Shown: positions 9,468 through 20,075, counted from the stretch's first letter. The stretch is DNA of 64,000 nucleotides from Novosphingobium sp. 18050 (GCF_902706195.1 NZ_CACSJO010000006.1:124001-188000), one strand, 5' to 3'. Program-made: numbers and translations. Notes: generated by a model not told the origin, from the sequence alone.

Positions 9468-9833
9468 CTAGGCTGCGAAGCGCTGGTCGAACTCCTGCCG
9501 CGCTTCCTCCACTTGGTCCAGATTGACCACGGTCCAGTTGTAGAGCGCCTTGAACGGCACCTGCAGCGAACGGCCGAGCGGGGAAATCTCGTACTCGACG
9601 GCGACTGGCGATGCCGGGATGACGCGCCGCGTGAGCAGGCCGTTGCGCTCCAGACGGCGCAGGCACTGCGTGAGCGCCTTCTGGGTGACGCCTTCCAGAT
9701 GGCGCTTGATCGAGTTGAACCGCATCGGCCCCGGATCGAGGACCGCCAGCACCATCATCGACCACTTGTCGGCAAGCTGATCGAACAGCAGCCGGCTCGG
9801 GCAATCGACCACGAAACGTTGACATTCGGCCAT
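9468..9833 (-). CDS. HxlR-family transcriptional regulator
   Basis: A winged-helix HxlR protein of about 121 residues. I prefer the start at 9833 (MAECQRFVVDCPSRLLF) over the open frame's 9884 because homologues begin close to the conserved Cys, and the longer frame runs through the palindromic spacer. The C-P-S-x-x-L-F segment near residues 10-16 carries a cysteine pair (C5, C11) that could sense electrophiles or oxidants, as in several HxlR-type repressors. The recognition region includes FNSIKRHLEGVTQKALTQCL. It is divergent from the OYE reductase at 9934, so local control of that gene is the obvious role. Confidence 0.88.
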   Translation of the reverse strand: MAECQRFVVDCPSRLLFDQLADKWSMMVLAVLDPGPMRFNSIKRHLEGVTQKALTQCLRRLERNGLLTRRVIPASPVAVEYEISPLGRSLQVPFKALYNWTVVNLDQVEEARQEFDQRFAA

Positions 9834-9835
9834 GT

Positions 9836-9853
9836 GGTATCCTCCGGTATACC
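9836..9853. promoter_or_regulatory. Dyad 1 in HxlR/OYE spacer, candidate operator
   Basis: GTAT (9837-9840) and ATAC (9849-9852) form an inverted repeat with 8 bases between. GGTAT is also directly repeated (9836, 9846). It abuts the HxlR start, as expected for autoregulation. Confidence 0.45.
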
Positions 9854-9884
9854 TGGGCGATCCAGGGTGCCTCATTGACGTCAA

Positions 9885-9899
9885 GTATCCAAGATATAC
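9885..9899. promoter_or_regulatory. Dyad 2 in HxlR/OYE spacer, candidate operator
   Basis: GTAT (9885-9888) and ATAC (9896-9899) are spaced by 7 bases. It resembles dyad 1 and lies about 35 bases before the OYE start, where a repressor would block transcription. Confidence 0.45.
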
Positions 9900-9933
9900 C
9901 TAGTGCGCCTGCGCTTCAATGGAGACTATCCGC

Positions 9934-11055
<1,122 letters not shown>

Positions 11056-11072
11056 CAACGGACAAATGAAAA

Positions 11073-11103
11073 GGCCGGGGAGCGGTAATTTCGCTCCCCG
11101 GCC
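11073..11103. terminator. Bidirectional terminator between OYE and TonB receptor
   Basis: GGCCGGGGAGCG (11073-11084) pairs perfectly with CGCTCCCCGGCC (11092-11103) around a 7-base loop, between convergent genes. An A-run precedes it and a short T-run follows. Confidence 0.75.
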
Positions 11104-11111
11104 CAGTTTCC

Positions 11112-13874
11112 TCAGAAGTTCACCGTCAGTCCGGTGAAGAAAGTGCGCCCATAGACGTCATACGTCGACGGGTAGGTATTGGCCTGTTCCTGGTTGTCAC
11201 CCAGGATCGGCGGCTTGCGGTTGAACATGTTGTTCATGCCGACGTTCCAGGTGAACCGCTTGGCGATGTCGAAGCTCGCGGTCAGGTCGAAGTAGTCGTA
11301 GGCCTTGATCTTCTCGACGGTGTAAACGGTCGAGGCATCGTCGTCCTTCACCGACGAGAGGTGCCGCCAGGCGAGCGAGAGCGTAGTGCCCTCGGTTGCC
11401 CAGGTCACGCGGCTGTTGAGGCGCCACTTGGCATAGACGTTGCCGCACAGCAGCCCGAAGCTGCCCGTGCAGTTGACCGAAAGGTCGGACAGCGCAGCGA
11501 TCGGCTTGAAGGCCCAGCCCAGCAGGCGGGTGCCCGAAACGCGCAGGTTCAGCTTGCTCTCGTTGTGCGTGCCGAAGGCCAGCGGAACGGTGTACTGCGC
11601 ATCGAAGTCGATGCCGTCGGTCTTCACGCCGCCGGAGTTGGTCAGATTGTCGATCGCACCGGTGATCGTGTAGCTGTTCGCATCACGCGGCAACAACGAG
11701 CAGTAGCTGGTGTCGTAGCCGCCGAAGCAGGCGTTGATGATGTTTGCGGTACCTGCTGCGGTGATGAAATTGTCGATCTTGATGTGGTAGTAATCGACCG
11801 TGAACGACAGGCCCGGAATCGCCCGCGGCTGCAGGATGGCACCGAACGTATAGGTGTTCGCAGTCTCTTCGCGCAGGTTGCGGTTGCCGCCGTTGTAGCT
11901 GTCGATCTGCGTGTCGCTGCCATTGTACGGTGTGCCGACATAGTTCGCCGGAACACCGGACGCGACGCAGGCTGCCACGAGGGTAGCGTTCTCGCCAGCG
12001 CCGGTCACGGCGCATGGGTCGGACGCGACTTCGAAGTTCTGGGCGCTGCCGCTGTAGAGGTCGTTGACGGTAGGCGCACGCACCGCACGCGAGAACTGCC
12101 CGCGCAGGCTGATGTCCTTGATGGGCGCCCAGACCAGACCAGCCGAGAAGGTGCCGACCGACTTTGCCGCCGTCGAGTAATACGAATACCGCGCCGCACC
12201 GTTGAAATCGAGCCGCTCGATGAAGGGGCGGTCGGCGATCAGCGGCACGTTGATCTCGGCGAACAGTTCCTTGACGTTGTAGCCGCCCGAGGTAGGCTCC
12301 GAAGCGTTGAAGCCGATCACGTCGCCCGATGCCAGGGCTGCGTCCGGGTTGAACGAGCCGTGCTCGCTGCGATATTCCGCGCCGATCGCGAGACCGGCAT
12401 AACCGGCACCGAGGTCGAACAGGCTGTCGTTGGTGATCGCGGCGCTGACGACCTTCTCGGTGATCGTGGAGCGGTTCATCGTGTCGATAGAGATGAAGTC
12501 TGCCGCGGCCTGGCTGATGTTGCCCGCGCCGAAGATGTTCAGCGGGACGCAGCCGTTGCTGGTGTCCGAACAGACGAGGTTGCCGGAACTGTCGTAAGTC
12601 GTAAGCAGGGCCTGCTGCACAGCGCTGGCCGAAACATTGCCGTACTGGCGCTCGACGCGCTTGGTGCGCGAGAAGCTGCCGTAGATGTCGTAGCTCCAGT
12701 CACCGTCGATGGTCCCCCGCGCTCCCAGCACGGCGCGATAGGCCTTGCTGTCCACGTTGGAGATGCGCGCGCCCACTTCGCTCAGGCGGCGGTACACGGA
12801 AGCCGAGGTATATCCATCGCCATCGGTGTCGAAGCCGGAAAGCAGCGACTGGCTGCCGGCGCTGAGAAACGAGGAATCGGTGTCGAGCGAGAACGTCCCC
12901 GTCAGCGGGGTCGGCGCCAGCTGGTTGGCGACGCGGTTGTGGACGTACTGTCCCTCGGCATAGAGCGTCAGGTGATCGCTGACATCAAAATGCGCCTGGC
13001 CGGACAGCAACTCGCGCTTCTGCGGAACCTGAAGATAATTGTCCGGGGCGTAGTTGTAGGCGTCGGTGCTACCGTCGTAGACCGAATAGCTGCCGTCCTG
13101 CGCAAACTTGTAGCGGTTGCCCCCCACTGCGATCGCACCCTGCGGAATCGAACTGGAGCCGCCTGCGGAAAGGCCGCCCTCGCCGTCGTCGGTCTGGGCC
13201 ACTGAGGTGTAGCTGCGCGCCGACTGCAGGATCGACTTGCGCTTCATGTAATCGCCGTAAAGCGTAATGTTGCCCCGGCCATCGGCGAAGTTCTTACCCA
13301 CAAGCAGGCCGCCGGAGTACTGTGCGCCATCGCCGGAATCGGTGATGCGGTAGTTACCGTTGGCCTGGATGCCTTCGAAGTCCTGTTTGGTCACGAAGTT
13401 GATGACGCCGCTGACCGCATCCGAACCGTAGACGGCGGACTTGCCGCCGGTCACCACGTCGACGCGCTCGATCAGCGCGGTCGGGATCGTGTTGAGATCG
13501 ACGATCTGGTTGGTGTCGTAGGAAACATAGCGGCGGCCGTTGACCAAGACCAGCGTGCGCGCGGAACCAAGACCGCGCAGATCGGCGGTAGCGACGCCGT
13601 CGCCCGGGTTGTTGGACGCGCCGGTCGAACCGGGAAGGATCTGCGGCAGGTCCTTCAGGATATTCTCGACGTTGACCTGGCCGGTGAGCTTCAGTTCTTT
13701 CTCGCTCAGCGCCATGATCGGGGCAGCCTGTTCGAGGTTGGCGTTCGTCAGGCGCGAGCCGGTGACGACGATGGCCTCGCCCTCAGCGGTATCGCCTTCC
13801 TGTGCCTGTGCGGCGCAGGGAAGGCCCATAAGAAGGGTGGACGCCAGCAGCAGGCGCTTCATCTCGGATGTCAT
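11112..13874 (-). CDS. TonB-dependent receptor, large type
   Basis: A receptor of about 920 residues. The frame is open to 13916, but AAAGGAG five bases before the ATG at 13874 fixes that start (MTSEMKRLLLASTLLMGLP, signal peptide to AQA). The TonB box region reads EAIVVTGSR. The plug contains LVLVNGRRYV and VYGSDAVSGVINFVTK, characteristic of the oar/large-substrate TonB subclass common in sphingomonads, rather than siderophore receptors. It ends in VNF. Cysteines within the barrel loops suggest disulphides. It stands alone between a terminator and an AT-rich promoter region, and carries no copy of the 14-bp palindrome. Confidence 0.92.
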   Translation of the reverse strand: MTSEMKRLLLASTLLMGLPCAAQAQEGDTAEGEAIVVTGSRLTNANLEQAAPIMALSEKELKLTGQVNVENILKDLPQILPGSTGASNNPGDGVATADLRGLGSARTLVLVNGRRYVSYDTNQIVDLNTIPTALIERVDVVTGGKSAVYGSDAVSGVINFVTKQDFEGIQANGNYRITDSGDGAQYSGGLLVGKNFADGRGNITLYGDYMKRKSILQSARSYTSVAQTDDGEGGLSAGGSSSIPQGAIAVGGNRYKFAQDGSYSVYDGSTDAYNYAPDNYLQVPQKRELLSGQAHFDVSDHLTLYAEGQYVHNRVANQLAPTPLTGTFSLDTDSSFLSAGSQSLLSGFDTDGDGYTSASVYRRLSEVGARISNVDSKAYRAVLGARGTIDGDWSYDIYGSFSRTKRVERQYGNVSASAVQQALLTTYDSSGNLVCSDTSNGCVPLNIFGAGNISQAAADFISIDTMNRSTITEKVVSAAITNDSLFDLGAGYAGLAIGAEYRSEHGSFNPDAALASGDVIGFNASEPTSGGYNVKELFAEINVPLIADRPFIERLDFNGAARYSYYSTAAKSVGTFSAGLVWAPIKDISLRGQFSRAVRAPTVNDLYSGSAQNFEVASDPCAVTGAGENATLVAACVASGVPANYVGTPYNGSDTQIDSYNGGNRNLREETANTYTFGAILQPRAIPGLSFTVDYYHIKIDNFITAAGTANIINACFGGYDTSYCSLLPRDANSYTITGAIDNLTNSGGVKTDGIDFDAQYTVPLAFGTHNESKLNLRVSGTRLLGWAFKPIAALSDLSVNCTGSFGLLCGNVYAKWRLNSRVTWATEGTTLSLAWRHLSSVKDDDASTVYTVEKIKAYDYFDLTASFDIAKRFTWNVGMNNMFNRKPPILGDNQEQANTYPSTYDVYGRTFFTGLTVNF

Positions 13875-14467
13875 TGATGCTCCTTTCGCGGATTCCGGCG
13901 GGACCGAAGTCCGCAACGCCGGAAGCAGGCGGCGGCGTTTGCCCCCGCAAGCATCGGACTGTCATCCTTTATTCAATAACCCGATGAATAACTAACACTA
14001 TGCGTTGCATTTCAACAACAAATATTTCATTTTATGATAATTATGTGAAATATAAATGAAATATGTTTCTTTACAATTCAAATTGTCAATAGATAATATA
14101 ATTCGATATTCGCTAACTATAAGTAAAATTATAGAAATAAATATTAATTTATACAATTACTAAAACACCCAAATACATGGCGTAAAACTATATTTTTCCT
14201 CTCACAATCGACTAGTAACATAAAAATAAAATGCAAATCTGCGGGCAAAGCAAGACGGCGATCAGAGAAATTCGGGCGCCTCAATGAGGCGCGGCCAGTC
14301 GATCCACAGACCAGCAGATCTGGCAAAAGCAGCCTGCAGTGCCGCTATGACCCCGCTGCAAAGTATGGCCATTTTCCGGTTCCTAATTCCCGCCAACAGG
14401 TTGTGCCACATCGCTGTCACGTGGAAGGTTTAATTATGGAACCGATACATTTGAGGGAAACAGTTCC
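13875..14467. other. Intergenic region with strongly AT-rich core
   Basis: About 590 bases without a credible gene. Roughly 13976-14230 is strikingly AT-rich, with runs such as ATAATATAATTCG, in an otherwise GC-rich window. It separates the divergent TonB receptor and phosphate transporter, so both promoters probably lie here. The only frame (14144-14326, minus) has no recognisable product. I see no tRNA, repeat end or transposase remnant. A nucleoid-protein or curved-DNA region, or an old insertion scar, are both possible. Confidence 0.5.
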
Positions 14468-16075
14468 ATGAATGCCAGCGCTGCGGTCAGCAAATATGGA
14501 CGCCCTAACCTGGAAGGCGGGCTGGGCCTTGCCGGCCAGTTGGGCTTTGGCGCAGCTATCCTCGCCGCCATCGCTTACGTCGCCTACAGCGTTTACGTGG
14601 ACGCCAACGCAGCCGGCGTATCGGCGATGGCCTTCCTGCCCTTCGCCCTACTGTTCATCGCCCTGCTCATCGCGCTGGGCTTCGAATTCGTGAATGGCTT
14701 CCACGATACCGCGAATGCCGTGGCGACGGTGATCTACACCAACGCCATGCCCGCGAATGTCGCGGTAGTCTGGTCCGGCTTCTTCAACTTTGTGGGAGTA
14801 CTGCTGTCCAGCGGCGCGGTTGCCTTTGGCATCGTTTCGCTGCTGCCGGTGGAACTGATCCTGCAGGTCGGCTCCAGCGCCGGCTTCGCAATGGTATTCG
14901 CCCTGCTGATCGCCGCGATCATGTGGAACCTCGCCACCTGGTGGCTGGGCATTCCCTCGTCCAGTTCACATACGCTGATCGGCTCGATCATCGGTGTCGG
15001 CGTCGCCAACGCCATGATGCACGGCAAGAGCGGCACTGCGGGAGTTGACTGGAGCAAGGCCAGCGAAATCGGCCAGGCCCTGCTTGTCTCCCCGCTGGTC
15101 GGCTTCGGCGTGGCAGCCCTGCTGTTCCTCGCCATGAAGGTACTGATCCGCAACAAGGATCTGTATCAGGAACCCAAGGACGGCGTGCCGCCGCCGTTAT
15201 GGATCCGCGCCCTGCTGATCTTCACCTGCACCGGCGTCAGCTTCGCGCATGGATCGAACGACGGACAGAAGGGCATGGGTCTAATCATGCTCATCCTGAT
15301 CGGCACCGTGCCAACCGCCTATGCGCTCAACCGTGCGGTTCCCGCCAGCTACACGCAGGAATTCCACGTCGGCGCCGACGCTGCCTATGCCGCCCTCGGC
15401 GGAACCCCTACCAGCAACCCCGCCTTGCAGCCTGCTGCGGCGCGCATCGCCGTGACCAGCTACATCGCCGACAAGACCCACCAGCCTTCCACCGCCCCGG
15501 CACTGGCAGCGCTGATCAAGGACATCGACCGCCAGGTCGACGAATACGGCTCGCTCGCCAAGGTCCCCGCCGCCGCAAGCGAGAACGTCCGCAACGACAT
15601 GTACCTCGCCTCGGAAGGCATCAAGCGCCTCGCAAAGGACAAGGCCGCGAACCTCAACGAAGGCCAGGTCGAGGCGATCAACGGATTCAAAAAGTCGCTC
15701 GACGCCGGCACCCGCTTCATCCCGACCTGGGTTAAAGTCGCGGTCGCCTTCGCGCTCGGTCTTGGCACCATGGTGGGCTGGAAACGGATCGTCGTCACGG
15801 TGGGCGAAAAGATCGGCAAGTCGCACCTTACTTACGCGCAGGGCGCTTCGGCCGAACTGGTGGCCATGGGCACGATCTTCGCCGCCGACCACCTCGGCCT
15901 GCCGGTGTCGACCACCCACGTTCTGTCCTCGGGCGTGGCGGGTACGATGGCTGCCAACGGCTCGGGCCTGCAGATGAGTACGGTGCGCAACATGCTCATG
16001 GCCTGGGTGCTGACTCTGCCGGTGTCGATCCTGCTGGCCGGCGGGCTCTACGCCCTGTTCTCGATGCTCCTCTGA
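14468..16075 (+). CDS. PiT-family inorganic phosphate transporter
   Basis: A 535-residue low-affinity phosphate:proton symporter. Both PiT signature repeats are visible: GFEFVNGFHDTANAVATVIY in the first half and SFAHGSNDGQKGMGLI in the second. Between them lie about ten membrane segments, and a soluble insert of about 120 residues (about 290-415, Ala/Pro-rich) separates the last transmembrane groups. Such inserts occur in longer bacterial PiT proteins. GAGGGA sits about ten bases before the ATG. The next gene begins about 18 bases later, so a phosphate/divalent-cation pair is plausible, since PiT carriers move metal-phosphate complexes. Confidence 0.93.
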   Translation: MNASAAVSKYGRPNLEGGLGLAGQLGFGAAILAAIAYVAYSVYVDANAAGVSAMAFLPFALLFIALLIALGFEFVNGFHDTANAVATVIYTNAMPANVAVVWSGFFNFVGVLLSSGAVAFGIVSLLPVELILQVGSSAGFAMVFALLIAAIMWNLATWWLGIPSSSSHTLIGSIIGVGVANAMMHGKSGTAGVDWSKASEIGQALLVSPLVGFGVAALLFLAMKVLIRNKDLYQEPKDGVPPPLWIRALLIFTCTGVSFAHGSNDGQKGMGLIMLILIGTVPTAYALNRAVPASYTQEFHVGADAAYAALGGTPTSNPALQPAAARIAVTSYIADKTHQPSTAPALAALIKDIDRQVDEYGSLAKVPAAASENVRNDMYLASEGIKRLAKDKAANLNEGQVEAINGFKKSLDAGTRFIPTWVKVAVAFALGLGTMVGWKRIVVTVGEKIGKSHLTYAQGASAELVAMGTIFAADHLGLPVSTTHVLSSGVAGTMAANGSGLQMSTVRNMLMAWVLTLPVSILLAGGLYALFSMLL

Positions 16076-16092
16076 CCGCTCGGGAGGAGAAT

Positions 16093-17109
16093 ACGAGCGA
16101 ACGGCAGATCCCTTCGTCCTCGGAAAACGGTCACGGGACCGGTGCCATTTTCGGCGCCGGTCCCGGCCTCGTCTGGGGGCTGGACTTCGCACCGGACGGC
16201 GCGCACGACGTGGCATCTTGCGATGACGATCGGGACGGCAGGTTCCGCTGGCTGCACTTCAACCTCGCCGACCACGGCACGCGCGTCTGGATCGAGCAGG
16301 CAGCATCCCTGCCCTCCGGCGCGCGCGAACTCCTGCTCTCTCCAGACTCGCACCAGCGCGCGCTGGTAGATGGCGGCGCGGTGTGCTGCATCCTCCACGA
16401 TTTCGAGCGTGACTTCGATGTGCGCGACACAGCCCGCATCGGCGCGCTGCGCGTGGCGATATTATCTGACCTGATCGTCACCGCACGGCGCCATCCGCTG
16501 GGATCCGCCGATATCGTCAGCCAGCGCATCCGCGACGGCGCGCGGGTCGATGGCCCCGCCAGCGCACTGGACGTGTTGATCGGCAGCCTGAGCCAGAACA
16601 TCGACATCGTGATCCGCCGCCTCTCCGCCGACGTGCAGGAGGCCGAGGACGCCTTCCTCGACGGCCACCACCCGCCGACGAGCCGCAATCTCCTCGACAT
16701 CCGCCGCCGCCTTGCCCAGATTCACCGGATGCTCGATGGCGCGCAGCGCGTCTTTCGCCGCCTGGAGCAGGACGATGACTTGCCCGAACCGCTGCAATCG
16801 ACGGTGGAAAAGCTATCCCAGCGACTACAGGGCCTCGATGCGGACGCTCTCGGGGTGCAGGGACAACTGCGCCTGCTGCGCGATGAACTGGATTTGCAGT
16901 CCAACCAGCGGACCAACCAGAACCTTTACGTGCTATCGCTCATGACCGCGCTGATGCTGCCGGCTACGCTCGTGACAGGGCTATTCGGCATGAATACCGG
17001 AGGTCTGCCCTTCACAGGCCCCGGAGGGACGATTGCCGCCGGTGTCGTTGCAGCGGGCACCGCGCTTGCGACCTATCTCTTTCTAAGGAGCAAGGGCTTT
17101 TTTCCATAA
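16093..17109 (+). CDS. CorA/ZntB-family divalent cation transporter, apparent ACG start
   Basis: A CorA-superfamily protein of about 338 residues for Mg or Zn flux. The C-terminus has two membrane helices with the GMN signature between them (LFGMNTGGLPF), preceded by a long coiled stalk. The first ATG/GTG/TTG in frame is GTG at 16210. However, the conserved N-terminal segment GLVWGLDFAPDG is encoded upstream of that in the same frame, and no canonical start precedes it. GGGAGGAG at 16082-16089 lies a few bases before an in-frame ACG at 16093, my best guess for initiation. Alternatives are a point mutation of ATG, an ATC/ATT start (16108, 16147), or a shorter protein from 16210. Confidence 0.8.
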   Translation, partial: TSERQIPSSSENGHGTGAIFGAGPGLVWGLDFAPDGAHDVASCDDDRDGRFRWLHFNLADHGTRVWIEQAASLPSGARELLLSPDSHQRALVDGGAVCCILHDFERDFDVRDTARIGALRVAILSDLIVTARRHPLGSADIVSQRIRDGARVDGPASALDVLIGSLSQNIDIVIRRLSADVQEAEDAFLDGHHPPTSRNLLDIRRRLAQIHRMLDGAQRVFRRLEQDDDLPEPLQSTVEKLSQRLQGLDADALGVQGQLRLLRDELDLQSNQRTNQNLYVLSLMTALMLPATLVTGLFGMNTGGLPFTGPGGTIAAGVVAAGTALATYLFLRSKGFFP

Positions 17110-17291
17110 GGAACGGGTTACGCGCCGGCAGAATCTCAATCTGACCAAAGCCCTTCCAGTTTGAGCCGCTCGTCCGCCCGACGATCGGAACGAGATCGGG
17201 TGCGCTTGGCCAAGTGCGCAGTACCCGACGCTGCGGCCGATGCCGCCGCATATCCGCTACACCCCAGCGAAAATCGCATTCTCAAAATTTA

Positions 17292-17305
17292 ATTTGCTTG
17301 CGAAT
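17292..17305. promoter_or_regulatory. Palindrome site A1, ATTTGCTTGCGAAT
   Basis: A 14-bp inverted repeat matching the shared consensus GTTyGCnnGCGAAC except at the outer bases. It is one of two sites 15 bp apart, about 215 bp before the TonB receptor at 17522. Confidence 0.5.
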
Positions 17306-17306
17306 G

Positions 17307-17320
17307 ATATGCAAGCGAAC
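17307..17320. promoter_or_regulatory. Palindrome site A2, ATATGCAAGCGAAC
   Basis: The right half-site is perfect (GCGAAC) and the left half is degenerate. Paired with A1 on nearly the same helical phase (15 bp between centres). Confidence 0.45.
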
Positions 17321-17521
17321 TTATTTGGATGCAATGGTCGGGACAGGCCGTGGGAGAGTCGAGGATGTACCAACGCAGTTGCCGATAACGCCCAACATGC
17401 GACTTATCACATAACCTGCTAATATTATTACATTATCGTTCAGACTGGGCGTCAGTCGACATCAGCAGAACCATTTCGACATCCCTTCCAAACAAGAAAT
17501 TACAAGAGAGGGAGGGTTCGG

Positions 17522-19993
17522 ATGACCAAAGGAAAGCATTCTACCTGGCAGCTTCTTGCCGGTATCAGTTCGCTAACATGTGTTCAACCGGTCGCCGCGC
17601 AGGCGCAGGACGCGCCTGACCCGGCAGGAGCCGGCCAGGCCACCGCGCCATCCGTGGACGAAGGCGCGATCGTAGTCACTGCGCGTAGACGTTCAGAGAC
17701 ACTGCTTTCGGTGCCCGTGGTTGTCACGGCGGTATCGGCTGAGGCGCTTGAATCGCGCGGCGTCGTCAATCTTGACGGCATAGCCCGGATCGTTCCCCAG
17801 TTGATGATCGGCCCGCAAGGCGGCGCTGTTCAGGGCGGCAATATCTCCATCCGCGGCATTGCGGGGCCTGATTCCAACCCCTTCGGCGATCAGGCAGTGT
17901 CCTTCACCATCGACGGTGTCCAGATTGCCAAGGCGACCATACGGCGCATGACCGATTTCGACGTCGAGCAGGTCGAAGTGCTGAAGGGGCCGCAGGCGCT
18001 CTTTTACGGCAAGAACAGCATGGCCGGCATCGTCGTCATCCGCACCAACGATCCGGGGGAACACTTCGAGGCTGGTGCCAAGCTGGGCTACGAATTCAAC
18101 GCGAGGGAAATGCGCGCCGAAGCCTTCGTGTCGGCTCCGCTGACCGAAAGCCTCGGCTTCCGTCTTGCGGGACAGTATTCGACGATGGAAGGCTACCTGA
18201 AGGACCAGACGCCGCGCGATTCCATCTACTTCAACGGCACCCGCAACCCCGACACGCAGAATTATGGCGTGCGGGCGACGCTGAAGTTCGATCCGGGAAC
18301 CAACTTCGACGCACGCTTCAAGTTCAACTACGGCAAAGCCAAGGGCAACGGTCCGGCGGCAGCGTCAGAGTTCATCAGTTGCCCGCTTGGCGCGCGCCAG
18401 TTCTCATTCCTGCCGGGCGGCGTGGGTGACAACAGCCAGTGCAAACCGGGCGACCGCAACGTCAACGCAGGCTATGGCCCGGTGCTGGGGACGATCCCGG
18501 CAACAATCGACCTGTTCCGCGACGATGGCCGTAACTTCACCGATCAGGACCAGATTCTGTCCAGCCTGGTGATGAACTTCCACCCTGTGGACACGATCAC
18601 GGTCACTTCCTCGACCGGGCTATACAACATCAAGCTCGACCAGTGCCAGAACTACGAAGGCAGCTTCGCAGTGCTGCTGCCAAGCTGCAACGTGCTGCGC
18701 AACCGGGAGTTTTCGCAGGAGTTGAACTTCACCACCGAGTTCTCCGGCAGCCTGAACTTTACCGGCGGCCTCTACTTCAGCGACGTCAAATCCCGAACAG
18801 GGTCGATGACTTTCCTCTACGGCGGCCAGTTCGACCTGCTCGCGCCCGGTTTCGGAGGCCCGGATACGCCCGCGCTGGTGAACCACTACATGTTCTCGAT
18901 GCGGGGTAACGCCTATTCCGCCTTCATCCAGGGCACCTGGAACATCACCCCTGAGATCGAACTGTCGGGCGGCGTGCGTTATTCCTACGAGAAGAAGCGC
19001 CTCACCGACGTGCGCGATGGCGGCGGCATCACCGAACCGGGCGGTCCCTATACCACCATCCTCGACGATTCGACGATCCTGACCACCACGCCGAACGCGG
19101 GCGGCGCCTCGCTGCTCAAGGACCACGACAATTGGGACGACTTTTCGCCCGAGGCCACGATCACCTATCGCCCTACCGGCGACCTGACGATGTTCGCCAG
19201 CTACAAGCACGGCTTCCTGTCGGGCAGCTTCAATTCCAGTTCGGTCAATCTCTTCGCGCCGAACATCGACCTCAGCTACAAACCGCAGGTGATCGAAGGT
19301 TTCGAGGGCGGAGTGAAGGCCAGGATCGGCGATCTGCTGCTCAACGCGGCGGCATATACCTACAACATCGACGATCTGCAGGTGGTCAACTTCACCAATG
19401 CCACGAGTTCGATCCGAAACGCCGCCAAGGCCAAGGTTCAGGGCGTAGAGGCGGACTTCACATGGCGCACGCCCCTCCACGGACTGACCATCAACGGCGC
19501 CGCCGCATACAACAAGGCGCGCTATAAGGACTTCCCCGGCGCACCGTGCTACAACGGACAGACCATCTCGCAAGGCTGCGTGGGTGGATCGCAGCAACTG
19601 GCGGGGGCGGTCGTGCCCCGCTCGCCCAAGTTGAACATCCAGGGCGGCCTTGCTTACGACACGCCGGTTTCCGATACGCTGAAACTGGGCGTCTCGGGCA
19701 ACTTCACCCGCTCGTCCAGCTACCTTACCGATGCCTCGAATGCACCTAACAGCCGCCAGCCGTCCTATACGCTCTTCGATGCCTCCGCCCGGTTCGGCGC
19801 CGAGGACGATACCTGGACCGTCTCGCTGATCGGCCGGAACCTGACGAACAAGTTCATCTTCTTCGCCTCGCCCGATGTACCTTTCACCGGCAGCGGAACA
19901 GGCACCGACACCGGGGTGCTGGCCGATCGCTTCGCTACCGTATCGCGCGGGCGGGAGATCCTGATTCAGGTCGCCTACAAGTTCGGCGGATAA
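17522..19993 (+). CDS. TonB-dependent receptor heading the OYE/epoxide-hydrolase module
   Basis: An 823-residue outer-membrane receptor. GAGAGGGAGG precedes the ATG. The signal peptide ends near VAAQAQ, and the TonB box reads AIVVTARRRSE. The plug includes VEQVEVLKGPQALFYGKNSMAG, a form typical of sphingomonad catabolic receptors. The barrel ends in VAYKFGG. Two palindrome sites lie upstream, linking it to the catabolic regulon. A strong terminator follows, so it is probably a single-gene unit. By context it would import the substrate handled by the reductases, epoxide hydrolase and hydratase that follow. The ligand is unknown. Confidence 0.92.
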   Translation: MTKGKHSTWQLLAGISSLTCVQPVAAQAQDAPDPAGAGQATAPSVDEGAIVVTARRRSETLLSVPVVVTAVSAEALESRGVVNLDGIARIVPQLMIGPQGGAVQGGNISIRGIAGPDSNPFGDQAVSFTIDGVQIAKATIRRMTDFDVEQVEVLKGPQALFYGKNSMAGIVVIRTNDPGEHFEAGAKLGYEFNAREMRAEAFVSAPLTESLGFRLAGQYSTMEGYLKDQTPRDSIYFNGTRNPDTQNYGVRATLKFDPGTNFDARFKFNYGKAKGNGPAAASEFISCPLGARQFSFLPGGVGDNSQCKPGDRNVNAGYGPVLGTIPATIDLFRDDGRNFTDQDQILSSLVMNFHPVDTITVTSSTGLYNIKLDQCQNYEGSFAVLLPSCNVLRNREFSQELNFTTEFSGSLNFTGGLYFSDVKSRTGSMTFLYGGQFDLLAPGFGGPDTPALVNHYMFSMRGNAYSAFIQGTWNITPEIELSGGVRYSYEKKRLTDVRDGGGITEPGGPYTTILDDSTILTTTPNAGGASLLKDHDNWDDFSPEATITYRPTGDLTMFASYKHGFLSGSFNSSSVNLFAPNIDLSYKPQVIEGFEGGVKARIGDLLLNAAAYTYNIDDLQVVNFTNATSSIRNAAKAKVQGVEADFTWRTPLHGLTINGAAAYNKARYKDFPGAPCYNGQTISQGCVGGSQQLAGAVVPRSPKLNIQGGLAYDTPVSDTLKLGVSGNFTRSSSYLTDASNAPNSRQPSYTLFDASARFGAEDDTWTVSLIGRNLTNKFIFFASPDVPFTGSGTGTDTGVLADRFATVSRGREILIQVAYKFGG

Positions 19994-20006
19994 TACAAGC
20001 CATGCG

Positions 20007-20042
20007 AAACGGGGCGCAGCCATCGAACCGTGCGCCCCGTTT
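20007..20042 (+). terminator. Strong intrinsic terminator after TonB receptor
   Basis: AAACGGGGCGCA (20007-20018) pairs perfectly with TGCGCCCCGTTT (20031-20042), giving a 12-bp stem with a 12-base loop 14 bases after the receptor stop. Confidence 0.75.
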
Positions 20043-20075
20043 AGTTGCCGAAAACACCGGAAAATCAGCAGGACA

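Larger units (their letters stand above)
17110..17521. promoter_or_regulatory. Upstream region of TonB receptor with two operator-like sites
   Basis: About 410 bases with no gene I can support. It contains two tandem copies of the window-wide 14-bp palindrome (17292-17320), then an AT-richer stretch (17416-17445), then GAGAGGGAGG just before the receptor start. The frames at 17214-17422 look like chance. Confidence 0.55.

Noticed and set aside
11361..13205. 614-codon open frame on the plus strand
   Set aside because: Antisense to a clear TonB receptor; low-complexity Val/Ala/Arg composition, no motif, typical shadow in GC-rich DNA.
14144..14326. 60-codon minus-strand frame in AT-rich spacer
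   Set aside because: No similarity, no ribosome site; AT-rich chance frame.
18620..20023. 467-codon minus-strand frame
   Set aside because: Antisense to the TonB receptor at 17522, no domain, no ribosome site.
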